Assembly: GCF_014230355.1 (NCBI RefSeq)
Contig: NZ_JACLAX010000001.1
Location: forward strand, 310,001 to 374,000
Direction: 5' to 3'
DNA from: Novosphingobium piscinae
GTDB lineage: Bacteria > Pseudomonadota > Alphaproteobacteria > Sphingomonadales > Sphingomonadaceae
DNA: 64,000 nt
In this document: positions 19,130 through 27,833 of the stretch, one piece after another
How the letters are laid out: every line of letters starts with the position of its first letter
Numbering within the stretch: position 1 is the stretch's first letter
Notes under the pieces: generated by a model
The model's database searches: none
What the model was told of the DNA's origin: nothing
The model's input: the letters and a program-made list of their open reading frames with translations, nothing else
Position numbers and translations under genes: made by a program

Positions 19130-20419
19130 ATGATCCTGCCTATCTCGGCCGACCTGATCGCCGAACACAATCACGCCCACGCCGCTGCGCTGGACGAGGA
19201 CTATGCCGCGCTGGGCCGCAAGCTCGCACGGGTCGGAATCGACATCGAGGCGGTGAAGGACCGCGTCGCCGGCTTCTCGGTGGCGGTGCCCTCGTGGGGG
19301 GCGGGCCGCGGCGGCACGCGCTTCGCCAAGTTCCCGATCCCGGGCGAGCCGACCAACATCCATGAAAAGCTGGAAGATTGCGCGGTGATCAACCAGCTCA
19401 GCCGGGTCACGCCCCGCGTCTCGCCGCACTTCCCGTGGGACAAGGTCAGCGACTACGGCGCGCTGCGCGAGGAGGCGGCAAGCCTCGGACTCGGCTTCGA
19501 CGCGGTGAACTCGAACACCTTCCAGGACCAGCCCGGCCAGGCCCACAGCTACAGCACCGGCTCGCTCTCCTCGACCGTGGCGGCAACCCGCCAGCAGGCG
19601 GTCGAGCACAACATCGAATGCATCGAGATCGGCCGCCAGCTCGGCTCGACCGACCTGACCGTGTGGGTCGGCGACGGCACCAACTTCCCCGGCCAGCAGG
19701 ACTTCGCGCGCAGCCTCGACCGCTATCTCGAGGCCGCCGCCCAGGTCTATGCCGCGCTGCCCGATGACTGGCGCATGCTGCTGGAGCACAAGATGTTCGA
19801 GCCGGCGTTCTATTCCACCGTGATCAGCGACTGGGGCAGCTCGATCCTGGCCGCGCAGGAACTCGGCCCCAAGGCCAAGTGCCTGGTCGACCTGGGACAC
19901 CACGCGCCCAACGTGAACATCGAGCAGATCGTCGCCCGGCTGCACCGCTTCGGCAAGCTCGGCGGCTTCCACTTCAACGACAGCAAGTACGGCGATGATG
20001 ATCTCGATTCGGGCTCGATCAACCCGCACCAGCTGTTCCTGGTGTTCAACGAACTGGCCGAGGCCGAAGCCAATCCGCGGGACGGTTTCCGCCCGAGCTA
20101 CATGATCGACCAGTCGCACAACGTCACCGACCCGATCGAATCGATGCTCTCGAGCGCCGAGGCGATCGCGCAGTGCTATGCCAAGGCCAACCTGGTCGAC
20201 CGCGCCGCGCTGCACGCCGCGCAGGAGGCCAACGACACGATGATGGCCTTCCAGGCGCTGCGCCGGGCCTACACGCTCGACGTCTCGCCGATCCTCGCCA
20301 AGGCGCGGGTCGAGGCGGGCGGCGCCTATGACGTGCTCGCGGTCTACCGCGACAGCCGCTACCGCGACCGCAAGGCGCAGGAGCGCAGGGCCGTGGGACT
20401 CGGCGCCGGGATCGTCTGA
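19130..20419 (+). CDS. rhaI: L-rhamnose isomerase (RhaI type)
   Basis: A 429-residue sugar isomerase of the RhaI type, distinct from the E. coli RhaA form. It is a TIM-barrel enzyme with metal-binding positions visible in TVWVGDGTNFPGQ, MLLEHKMFEPAFYST, CLVDLGHHAPNVN and GFHFNDSKYGDDDLDSGS. It converts L-rhamnose to L-rhamnulose in the cytoplasm with a divalent metal, the first step of the pathway completed by the neighbouring kinase and RhaEW. The ATG at 19130 follows ACGAGG; an upstream in-frame start at 19100 lies inside the REP-like repeat and is less likely. The repeat between rhaEW and rhaI may lower or separate expression of the isomerase. Confidence 0.95.
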   Translation: MILPISADLIAEHNHAHAAALDEDYAALGRKLARVGIDIEAVKDRVAGFSVAVPSWGAGRGGTRFAKFPIPGEPTNIHEKLEDCAVINQLSRVTPRVSPHFPWDKVSDYGALREEAASLGLGFDAVNSNTFQDQPGQAHSYSTGSLSSTVAATRQQAVEHNIECIEIGRQLGSTDLTVWVGDGTNFPGQQDFARSLDRYLEAAAQVYAALPDDWRMLLEHKMFEPAFYSTVISDWGSSILAAQELGPKAKCLVDLGHHAPNVNIEQIVARLHRFGKLGGFHFNDSKYGDDDLDSGSINPHQLFLVFNELAEAEANPRDGFRPSYMIDQSHNVTDPIESMLSSAEAIAQCYAKANLVDRAALHAAQEANDTMMAFQALRRAYTLDVSPILAKARVEAGGAYDVLAVYRDSRYRDRKAQERRAVGLGAGIV

Positions 20420-20422
20420 AGC

Positions 20423-20464
20423 CCGACCGGCCGGGAGCCCGCGCGGCGCTCCCGGCCGGGTCGG
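20423..20464. terminator. Bidirectional terminator-like hairpin after rhaI
   Basis: CCGACCGGCCGGGAGC and GCTCCCGGCCGGGTCGG pair over 16 positions with a one-base bulge around an 8-base loop. It sits four bases after the isomerase stop and 17 bases from the stop of the convergent chemotaxis gene. No T-tract follows, so it may act with Rho or by protecting the 3' end. Confidence 0.6.
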
Positions 20465-20481
20465 TCAGCCCGGTGGGTCGA

Positions 20482-22314
20482 TCAGAACTCCGACCATTCG
20501 TCGAGCGCGAGGTTGCCGCTGACCGGCGGCGGCTGATGCCGCGGCGCGGCCGGCGGGGTCTCGCGGATCACCCGCGGCGCGGGCTGCGTCATGGCGCGCG
20601 GCGCCGCCGCCGCATCGCGGCCGATGCGGAAGCTGGCAAAGGCATTGGCCAGCTGACTGGCCTCGCGCGAGAGGTTGTGCGTCGCCGCGTTGGTTTCCTC
20701 GACCATGGCCGCGTTCTGCTGCGTCATCTGGTCCATCGTGCCGATCGCGCCATTGATCTTGCGCAGGGCCTGGCTCTGCTCACCGGCGGTTTCGGCAATG
20801 GTCGAGACCGAGGTGCTGACCGTGCCGACGCGGGTGATGATCGCCTCGAGCGCGGACCCGGTGTCGTTGACCAGCGCCACGCCCGACTGGATATGCCGGG
20901 TCACCGCCTCGACGCGCTGCTTGATCGCATTGGCGGCCTCGGTGGCGCGCAGCGCCAGCGCGCGCACTTCGGAGGCGACCACCGCGAAGCCCTTGCCCGC
21001 CTCGCCGGCGCGCGCTGCCTCGACCCCGGCGTTGAGCGCGAGCAGGTTGGTCTGGAAGGCGATGCCGTCGATCATCGTGGTGATGTCCGAGATCTCGGCG
21101 CTGGCGCGGGCGACGTTGTCCATCGCCTCGATCGCCCGGCCGACGATCTGGCCGCCGGCCTCGGCCTCGCCGCGCGCCTCGACCATCGAGCCGCTCACGC
21201 TGGCCGCGATCTTGGCATATTCCTCGATCTGGGTGGTGAGGTGATCCATCGCCGACGAGGAGGCCTGCAGGCTCGCCGCCTGCTGCTCGCTGCGGGTGGC
21301 GAGGTCGGTGGTCGCCTGCTGGATCTCCGACGAGGTCAGGTTGATCGCGACAATGCTGTCCTTGACCAGCCCCATCGCCTCGCACAGCCGGGTCATCGCC
21401 TCGTTGAAGTCGTCGGCCACCGCCTGGAAGGCGGGCGGCACGTCGACGATGCGCACCGACAGGTCGGCATGGGCCACCGCGGCCAGCCGTTCGCCGATCA
21501 GCGCCATCGCCCGCTCGCGGTCGGCCACGGCGCTGGCACGCTCGATGGCGGCATCGCGGAACACCAGCACCGCGCGGGCCATGTCGCCCAGTTCATCGAC
21601 CCGTTCGGTGCCCGGGATCGCCACGTCGTTGCGGCCGTTGGCCAGCGCCGACATGGTCTCGGTCAGCTGACCGATCGGCCGCGCGATGGCGTTCGACAGG
21701 CGGCGGGCGAGCAGGAAGGCCAGGCCGATCAGGGCACTGCCGCCCAGGCCCAGAGCCACCCAGGCGAACACGATCGCCCGCTCCTGGCGCTGCGTCTGTT
21801 CGGCAATCTCCTTGGCCTTGGCCTCCTTGATCTCGCGCAGCGGCAGCACCGCGGCGCTGATCAGCACCGCCTTGCCAGCCGCGCGGATCGCCTCCTGCGC
21901 GGCGTCGCGCTGACCCGCCTTGACCAGCGCGACATACTTGTCGCCCCAGTCGGCGCGCCACTTCAGCGTCTCGGTGCGCGAGACCCGGACCAGCTCCTGC
22001 AGCGCCGGCTCGGCCAGCCGGCTCTCGAGCAGCGCCGAGGTCTTGTCGTAATCGTCGCGGCCCTCGTAGTAGGACTTCAGGTAGCTCTGGTCGGCCGTCA
22101 CCAGGAAGCCGCGCAGCTGGCTGTTCTGGCGCAGCAGCGCGGTCTCGAGGGCCAGCGTGTCCGCCAGAACGTCCTGGCTGGCCGTGTTCCGCGTGGTCAC
22201 GCTGGATACCATGGCAAGGCTGACGCCGAACACGACCATCATGATCGCTGCCGTGGCGATCAGGCTCACGAAGGACAGGCCGAGACGGCGGGGGATGCTC
22301 ATACGATCAAACAC
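20482..22314 (-). CDS. Methyl-accepting chemotaxis protein
   Basis: A 610-residue transmembrane chemoreceptor. Helix 1 spans about residues 12-38 and a mostly helical periplasmic sensor (CHASE3/four-helix type) runs to about 190. Helix 2 is near 195-215, then comes a HAMP domain, then a long cytoplasmic coiled coil whose tip reads IDGIAFQTNLLALNAGVEAARAG in two overlapping pieces, the site that contacts CheA and CheW. The C-terminus ends DEWSEF, and EWSEF fits the aromatic-x-x-aromatic pentapeptide that tethers CheR methyltransferase. The GTG at 22314 is 50 bases after the TBDR stop on the same strand, so the two probably form one operon. It may report on the compound imported by that receptor. 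Confidence 0.95.
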   Translation of the reverse strand: MFDRMSIPRRLGLSFVSLIATAAIMMVVFGVSLAMVSSVTTRNTASQDVLADTLALETALLRQNSQLRGFLVTADQSYLKSYYEGRDDYDKTSALLESRLAEPALQELVRVSRTETLKWRADWGDKYVALVKAGQRDAAQEAIRAAGKAVLISAAVLPLREIKEAKAKEIAEQTQRQERAIVFAWVALGLGGSALIGLAFLLARRLSNAIARPIGQLTETMSALANGRNDVAIPGTERVDELGDMARAVLVFRDAAIERASAVADRERAMALIGERLAAVAHADLSVRIVDVPPAFQAVADDFNEAMTRLCEAMGLVKDSIVAINLTSSEIQQATTDLATRSEQQAASLQASSSAMDHLTTQIEEYAKIAASVSGSMVEARGEAEAGGQIVGRAIEAMDNVARASAEISDITTMIDGIAFQTNLLALNAGVEAARAGEAGKGFAVVASEVRALALRATEAANAIKQRVEAVTRHIQSGVALVNDTGSALEAIITRVGTVSTSVSTIAETAGEQSQALRKINGAIGTMDQMTQQNAAMVEETNAATHNLSREASQLANAFASFRIGRDAAAAPRAMTQPAPRVIRETPPAAPRHQPPPVSGNLALDEWSEF

Positions 22315-22364
22315 GGGACCCTGTTTCCTTGGTTTGGGACCGGCACGGCGGATGGCCGATCCGG

Positions 22365-24866
22365 TCAGAACGAGAAGCGTAGCGAGCCGGTGACAGTTCG
22401 CCCGTTCATCACCTGGGCATTGGTCAGCCCGCCGGCGGGAATGGCTGCCGAGGCGAGCTGGACGATTGCCAGCTTGTTGAAGACGTTGAAGGCGTTCAGT
22501 GCCAGCTGGACACGCTCGATCGGACGGAACTGGAGGAACGGGCTGACCAGCACGTAGCCGGGCTGCTTGAGGATGTTGCTGTCCTGGGCGAAGCTTTCGG
22601 CCGTGCCGTTGACCACGGCGCCGAAGGTCACGCGCGAGAACTCCACCTGCGGCACGGCCTGGAAGGCGAAGGTCGGGATGTGGCGCGGACGGTTGCCCTC
22701 CAGCGCCGGATCGGTGCGGTCCTGGTCGATCCTGGCATCGGTCCAGGTCGCTCCGACGGTCAGGGCGAAGGGCCCGCGGCGCACCTCGCCCTCGAACTCG
22801 ATGCCCTTGGCGGCATAGGTGCGGTTGATCGGGATGACGATGACCTGGCCGGCGTTGTCCGCGCCGATCTGGTAATTGCGCTCGCTGGTCGAGGCCCAGA
22901 AGCCCGTGACATAGGCGGTGAGGCCGCCCTGGCGGAACTTGGCGCCGGCCTCGGCCTGCTTGACCGGGCTGAACGCGGTCGACGGATCGATCAGGGCGCC
23001 CGAGGCCGGATTGAGCGAGCCGGCCCCAAGGATGCGCTCGGCATTGGCGCGACCACCGCGGCTGTAGCGCGCGAAGACCGAGAAGGTTTCGGCCACCCGG
23101 TAGTTCACCCCGGCCGAGTACGACAGATAGTCATAGTCGTAGTTCACCGTGGACGGCTGGCTGAGCGGCAGGATCGCGACCTTGGTCTCGGCCGTCGTGA
23201 CGACCCCATCGCGGTCGATGTCCAGCGTGGTCCCGCCGGGACCTTGCAGCGAGGCCGAGAAGATGTTGCCCCTGACCTTGCCGGTGTCCCAGCGCAGGCT
23301 GCCACCAATCGCCAGCTTGCCGATCTGGTAGTTGGCCGAGGCATAGGGCGCCGCGATTCGGTAGGTCAGGTCGTAATGGGTGTGATAGGCCGACAGCGGC
23401 ACGGCGAAGCCGAAGCCGTAGGCGAAGACGCCCGCATTGCTCAGCCGGGTCCCGCCAGCGCTGGTCAGATCGAGCGGCATGTTGCGGCCGCCGCCGGCAA
23501 AGTCGTTGAGCGTGTTGAGGAAATTCCAATACATGTCGACCGACTGTGACGACAGGTAGACACCGCCGGTGGTGGTCAGCTTGCCCTCGCCTGCCGTCCA
23601 CACGCGGCTGGCGCGCAGATCGTTGGTCATGTTGTCGATGGCATTGAGGCGCGCGGTGATCTTGATCGACAGCGCGGCCAGCTCGGCGGGATTGAAGGCG
23701 CGGCCGGCATTGGGTCCGGCAGCATAGCTGAACGATGCGCCGGGGCCGGCGAGGATGGTGCCGAGAACGGCGGCCGGGGCCTGAACCATCGGGATCGATT
23801 CGTTGTACTCGCCGCCGATCGCCGCAAAGCGGAAGCGGTTGCTGACCGTCCAGCCGGCCAGATCGACCTGGGCCTCGAAGCCGATCGCCTTGCTGATGCC
23901 GCGCAGGCCGTTGCGGCCGTCGAAGGTCGTCGGGTTGTTCTGGTCATCCAGACCGGCGTTGCGGGCCGTGAACGGGGATTCGTAGACCGCGCCCCGAACG
24001 CTGTTGCCCGGCAGGTCATTGACCACGACCTTGTCGTTGGTGCCGGTCAGCAGCACCGGATAGAGCGAATAGTTGGGCTGCCGGTCGTCGAGGTACTTGC
24101 CGTAGAAGCGGATGTAGCCGCCGTTGAACTGCTTGGTGACGTTCAGCTTGACCTGCCCGCCGCGGAAGCCGGTGTAGCCGATCGCGCGCGGGCCCTCGCC
24201 GTCGCGGTAGAACCCGCCGACATGGAAGCGCCACCCACCGCCCAGCGGGCTGCCATAGGCGAAGTCGGCACGCTTGAGATCGAAACCGAGGCCGCTCGAC
24301 AGCTGCACCACGCCGCCCTCGGTCTCGCCGGTCTTGGAAATGAAGTTGACCACGCCGCCGGGCGAATTCGACGCGAAGGTCGAGGCCGAGCCACCGCGAA
24401 TCGCCTGGACCTGCGACAGGGTGAGATCGGCGCGGATGAACTGGTCGGCCGAGGCGAAGTGCAGATCGCCGAATTCGAGCACGGGCAGGCCGTCTTCCTG
24501 GATCTGCAGGAACTTCGAGCCGTCGGCCGCCAGCGGCAGGCCGCGGACCGTGATCGCCGAGAACCCGTCGATGTCCGAGGTTTCCGAGCGGATGCCGGGA
24601 ATGCGCTGCATGATCCCCGCGACCGAGCTGACCGAGAGCTTGGCGAGGTCGGTCTCGTCGATCACACTGGCCGAGATCGCGGTATCGAGCAGGTCGCGGC
24701 CCTTGGCCACGCCGGTGCTGAAGGTCTTGGCGGCGGGCGCCTGGGCCTGGGACGTGGCCGCGCGCGGGGCCTCTCCCTCCTGCTTGGCCGCCTCGTCGGC
24801 GGCCAGCGCGGGGGACGCGATGGCGCCCGCGAGCAGGGTGGTGGCAAGATAGGGCCAGGAACGCAT
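22365..24866 (-). CDS. TonB-dependent receptor co-located with a chemoreceptor
   Basis: An ~833-residue outer-membrane receptor with a signal peptide ending ASPALAADE, a plug domain with IMQRIPGIRSETSDIDGFS, TVRGLPLAADGSKF and VQAIRGGSASTFASNSPGG, and a barrel ending in phenylalanine (LRFSF). The plug resembles receptors for complex organic ligands rather than classic siderophore receptors. I prefer the ATG at 24866, which has GAGG at a proper distance; an ATG four codons upstream (24878) overlaps that site. The following gene on the same strand is a chemotaxis receptor, an unusual pairing that suggests coordinated transport and taxis. The ligand cannot be told. Confidence 0.92.
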   Translation of the reverse strand: MRSWPYLATTLLAGAIASPALAADEAAKQEGEAPRAATSQAQAPAAKTFSTGVAKGRDLLDTAISASVIDETDLAKLSVSSVAGIMQRIPGIRSETSDIDGFSAITVRGLPLAADGSKFLQIQEDGLPVLEFGDLHFASADQFIRADLTLSQVQAIRGGSASTFASNSPGGVVNFISKTGETEGGVVQLSSGLGFDLKRADFAYGSPLGGGWRFHVGGFYRDGEGPRAIGYTGFRGGQVKLNVTKQFNGGYIRFYGKYLDDRQPNYSLYPVLLTGTNDKVVVNDLPGNSVRGAVYESPFTARNAGLDDQNNPTTFDGRNGLRGISKAIGFEAQVDLAGWTVSNRFRFAAIGGEYNESIPMVQAPAAVLGTILAGPGASFSYAAGPNAGRAFNPAELAALSIKITARLNAIDNMTNDLRASRVWTAGEGKLTTTGGVYLSSQSVDMYWNFLNTLNDFAGGGRNMPLDLTSAGGTRLSNAGVFAYGFGFAVPLSAYHTHYDLTYRIAAPYASANYQIGKLAIGGSLRWDTGKVRGNIFSASLQGPGGTTLDIDRDGVVTTAETKVAILPLSQPSTVNYDYDYLSYSAGVNYRVAETFSVFARYSRGGRANAERILGAGSLNPASGALIDPSTAFSPVKQAEAGAKFRQGGLTAYVTGFWASTSERNYQIGADNAGQVIVIPINRTYAAKGIEFEGEVRRGPFALTVGATWTDARIDQDRTDPALEGNRPRHIPTFAFQAVPQVEFSRVTFGAVVNGTAESFAQDSNILKQPGYVLVSPFLQFRPIERVQLALNAFNVFNKLAIVQLASAAIPAGGLTNAQVMNGRTVTGSLRFSF

Positions 24867-25139
24867 CGGCAACCTCATGTCATTACGGTTGTCATGCTCC
24901 TAACCATGCCGCGTTAAGGGAGCGGCTTTCCGCAATTAGGGGTTATTTCGAGGGCGGAGGAAACCTGAATTGGACGTTAAGGCGAACCCAAAGACAAACG
25001 CCTAGCGATCATTGTGCCGATATTGATGGCAAGCCGGCATGAACGCCGCTCTCCCCTTCGTCGGAAAGCCCCCGTCTTGTATTCCTCGTCCATCGTCTCC
25101 TCCACCGCGCTCCCTGTGCGGAGTCCTCGGCGCATCGGG

Positions 25140-26192
25140 ATGCAGCTGCTGATCGAAGCCGACAAGGCGCGCGGCTTTGGCCAGATATTCATGGCCGGGG
25201 TCTTCGAGAGCCTTGCCCGCGTGCTGCCATTGGCACCCGATCTGCTCCAGATGCTCGAGACCTGGCCGGGCAACCTCGCCGATGCCGGGCTGATCTTCCG
25301 GCTCAACGCTGGTCTTCATGCGCTGGCCCGGGGCGATCGGCACCCCGGTCTTGCCGCGATCTACCGCGGCGCGGTGCGGATGACCGAGCCCGATCCGCTG
25401 GCGCTGGACCTCGCCCTGACCATCGCGCTGTGCGAGGGCGAGGACACGTTGCGGCACTGGCTGAGCGGGCCGACCCAGACCAACGAGGTCGCGCGGATCG
25501 CCGGCCTCGCCGCGCTGCTGCTCGAGCTCGATGCCCGCCGGCCGATGGAGACAGAGCTGCTCGAACTGGGCGCCAGTGCGGGACTCAACCTCAATCTGGC
25601 GCGCTACGACATCCGGCTCGGCGGCGGGCGCTGCGGCGAGCCCGGCAGCCCGGTGCAGATCGCCCCGCGCTGGCTCGGCCCCACCCCACCCGCGGCCCGG
25701 CTCCGTCTCGGTGCCACCCGCGGGGTCGATCTCAATCCGCTCGATGTCCGCGAGGCGGCCGACAGCGAGCGGCTCCAGGCCTATATCTGGCCGGGCGAGC
25801 CGGCTCGTTCGGCGCGGCTGCAGGCGGCCATCACGCTGGCCCACCGCCACCCGCCCCAGGTGGCCCGCGGGCGGGCCGGGAGCTGGCTCGGCGCGGCCCT
25901 CGCCGAGCCTCAGGCCGATGGCGTGCGGCGCGTGGTGTTCCACTCGATGGTGCTGCAGTACCTGCCTCCGGCCGAGCGCGAGACCCTGGCCGAGACCCTC
26001 GCCGCAGCGGGCGCCGCAGCGACCCCGGCGCGGCCGCTGGTGCGCGTCGGGCTCGAATGGAACGACGATCGCAGCCGGGTCGACGTCACCGCCACGCAGT
26101 GGCATGGCGGGTCCGGCTCGGGGCAGCCGGTGATCGTGGCGCACTGCCATCCCTATGCCGAATGGTTCGAGTGGCGGGGTCTGCCGGACTGA
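25140..26192 (+). CDS. DUF2332 family protein
   Basis: A ~350-residue cytoplasmic protein of the DUF2332 family. The central glycine-rich motif LLELGASAGLNLNLARY looks like the SAM-binding motif I of methyltransferases, and VVFHSMVLQYLPP with VGLEWNDD follow, which is the family pattern. The family has no established function; a methyltransferase-like fold is a reasonable inference. The frame is open to 25014, but the residues before QLLIEADKARGFG look random, and the family begins close to that point, so I chose the ATG at 25140. Its ribosome binding site is weak. It is divergent from the TBDR-MCP operon and convergent with the LysR gene, so it is probably its own transcription unit. Confidence 0.82.
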   Translation: MQLLIEADKARGFGQIFMAGVFESLARVLPLAPDLLQMLETWPGNLADAGLIFRLNAGLHALARGDRHPGLAAIYRGAVRMTEPDPLALDLALTIALCEGEDTLRHWLSGPTQTNEVARIAGLAALLLELDARRPMETELLELGASAGLNLNLARYDIRLGGGRCGEPGSPVQIAPRWLGPTPPAARLRLGATRGVDLNPLDVREAADSERLQAYIWPGEPARSARLQAAITLAHRHPPQVARGRAGSWLGAALAEPQADGVRRVVFHSMVLQYLPPAERETLAETLAAAGAAATPARPLVRVGLEWNDDRSRVDVTATQWHGGSGSGQPVIVAHCHPYAEWFEWRGLPD

Positions 26193-26225
26193 GCGCCCGT
26201 CACCCACGGGCCCGGCCGCACGGAA

Positions 26226-27128
26226 TCAGGCGGGCGGCGCCGATTGGCGCAGCTCGGCCAGCACGATCCGGAAGGCCGGAGACAGGTTGCGCCGATCCGG
26301 ATAGTACAGGTGATGCCCGGCAAAGGGCGGACACCAGTCGTCGAGCAGCCGCACCAGCCGGCCTTCGGCCAGATGCGCGCGGATCGCGGCGTCCTCGATT
26401 ACGCAGGCCACCCCGTGACCGGCCAGGGCGGCGCGCAGGGCCATCGCGGAATCGTTCACGATCAGCGCCCCTTCGACCCGCACGTTGAGGGTCTGGCCAC
26501 CGCGTTCGAACTCCCAGGCATAGAGGTTGCCGCGGGTCGCCATGCGCAGGTTGATGCAGCGATGGGCGATCAGGTCGCGCGGGCTGGCGGGCGCAGGATG
26601 ACCGGCGAGATAGGCCGGGGCGGCCAGCACCGCCATGCGCAGGTCGGGGCCGATCCGGACCGCGATCATGTCCTTCTCGAGGCTTTCCCCCAGACGCACC
26701 CCGGCATCGAAGCGATCCGTGACGATGTTGGTGAGCGCTCCGTCGACCGACAGTTCGACCGCGATCTCGGGATAGCGTGCCAGCACCCGGTCGATCGCCG
26801 GCCACAGCACGGTCTCGGCGGCATGGCGGCTCGTGGTGATCCGCACCAGCCCGGCCGGGCGCTCCTGCAGGGTGGCGATCTCGGCCATGCGCCCGGCGAT
26901 CTCGGCCAGGGCCGGACGCAGCGTGGCGAGCAGCCGTTCGCCCGTCTCGGTGGGATTGACGCTGCGGGTGGTGCGCGCCAGCAGTGTGGTGCCCAGCCGG
27001 GCCTCGATGCGCCGCACCGCCTGGCTCACCGCCGATTGCGAGGTGCCGAGCCTCAGCGCGGCCCGGGTGAAGCTGCGCTCCTCGGCCACGATCAGGAAGG
27101 TCGCCAGGTCGGGCAGGTCCTCACGCAT
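26226..27128 (-). CDS. LysR-family transcriptional regulator
   Basis: A 300-residue LysR protein. The N-terminal winged helix-turn-helix includes FLIVAEERSFTRAALRLG and SQSAVSQAVRRIEARLG. The C-terminal periplasmic-binding-like effector domain includes LVRITTSRHAAETVLWPAI and ALAGHGVACVIEDAAI. It resembles the subgroup that controls oxidoreductase genes. The ATG at 27128 is chosen by alignment of the helix-turn-helix; the frame is open to 27185. It is divergent from the two-subunit molybdenum hydroxylase genes, the standard LysR arrangement, so it probably controls them. An inverted repeat at 27144-27160 lies just upstream of its own start. Confidence 0.93.
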   Translation of the reverse strand: MREDLPDLATFLIVAEERSFTRAALRLGTSQSAVSQAVRRIEARLGTTLLARTTRSVNPTETGERLLATLRPALAEIAGRMAEIATLQERPAGLVRITTSRHAAETVLWPAIDRVLARYPEIAVELSVDGALTNIVTDRFDAGVRLGESLEKDMIAVRIGPDLRMAVLAAPAYLAGHPAPASPRDLIAHRCINLRMATRGNLYAWEFERGGQTLNVRVEGALIVNDSAMALRAALAGHGVACVIEDAAIRAHLAEGRLVRLLDDWCPPFAGHHLYYPDRRNLSPAFRIVLAELRQSAPPA

Positions 27129-27143
27129 GCGACTTATCATCCT

Positions 27144-27160
27144 GCATAATAGGTTTATGC
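27144..27160. promoter_or_regulatory. Inverted repeat, candidate LysR operator
   Basis: GCATAA and TTATGC form perfect 6-bp arms around TAGGT in an AT-rich spot 16 bases upstream of the lysR-type start and 155 bases upstream of the iorA-like start. The size and placement fit LysR autoregulatory sites. Confidence 0.5.
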
Positions 27161-27240
27161 TGATTTGCCGCTCTAATCGGCCCAATGCAAGTCTGGTACA
27201 CGGTCACCGGGACAAGCCCCCGCCACCCCGGCGGCGTGGC

Positions 27241-27300
27241 CAAGGCAAGCGCCTTGCAACCGCCTTGCAGGCGCCTTGCAGGGGCCTTGCCCGGGCGTTG
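27241..27300 (+). repeat. Phased GCCTTGC repeats upstream of the molybdenum hydroxylase
   Basis: GCCTTGC occurs at 27251, 27262, 27273 and 27284, exactly 11 bases apart, followed by the near copy GCGTTGC at 27294. The first copy also pairs with CAAGGC (27241-27246) as a 6-bp hairpin. The block ends 14 bases before the small-subunit ATG at 27315, so it is in the leader or promoter. Helical phasing suggests a multi-site protein target, but tandem duplication without function is possible. Confidence 0.7.
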
Positions 27301-27314
27301 CAGGAGGACGAAGC

Positions 27315-27833
27315 ATGGCACAGCTGAGGGTCAACGGCAGCGAACGGACCGTGACAGCCGCGGACGAGACTCCCCTGCTCTACGTCCTGCGCGGCGAGCT
27401 CGGGGTGATGACTCCCAAGTTCGGCTGCGGCCTCGCCCAGTGCGGCGCCTGCTCGGTGCTGGTCGACGGCGAGGAGGTGCGGGCCTGCGTGACCCCGGTC
27501 GGCAGCCTTGCCGGCAAGGAGGTGACCACGGTCGACGGCCTGCCCGCGCGCTGGGCCCGGCAGCGCGGGCTGTCGCCGGCGCCCGCCCTGCACCCGGTCC
27601 AGCAGGCCTGGATCGACGAGCAGGTGCCGCAGTGCGGGATCTGCCAGTTCGGCATGATGATCAAGGTCACCGAACTGCTCGAGGCCAATCCGCGACCGAC
27701 CGACGCCGACATCAAGCAGGCCCTGACCACCTCGGGGCCTTCGCCGCACCTGTGCCGCTGCGGCAGCTATGCCGCGATCCTCGAGGGGGCGCACCGCGCC
27801 GCGCGGCTGATGGCCGAGGGAGCGGCAGGATGA
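27315..27833 (+). CDS. iorA: Molybdenum hydroxylase small subunit, [2Fe-2S] (isoquinoline 1-oxidoreductase alpha-like)
   Basis: A 172-residue iron-sulfur subunit. The plant-type [2Fe-2S] cluster is held by GCGLAQCGACSVL, and the second, helical domain holds another cluster with CGICQFGM and HLCRCGSY. This is the full domain set of xanthine-oxidase-family small subunits. It passes electrons from the molybdenum subunit. The ATG at 27315 follows GCAGGAGGACGAAGC, a strong ribosome binding site. It overlaps the large subunit by four bases (ATGA). Isoquinoline oxidoreductase is the best-known member of this two-subunit type, but the group also contains aldehyde oxidases, so the substrate is open. 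Confidence 0.93.
   Translation: MAQLRVNGSERTVTAADETPLLYVLRGELGVMTPKFGCGLAQCGACSVLVDGEEVRACVTPVGSLAGKEVTTVDGLPARWARQRGLSPAPALHPVQQAWIDEQVPQCGICQFGMMIKVTELLEANPRPTDADIKQALTTSGPSPHLCRCGSYAAILEGAHRAARLMAEGAAG

Noticed and set aside
27241..27300. CRISPR-like reading of the regular GCCTTGC repeats
   Set aside because: Units are 7 bases with 4-base spacers and there are no cas genes; far too short for a CRISPR array.
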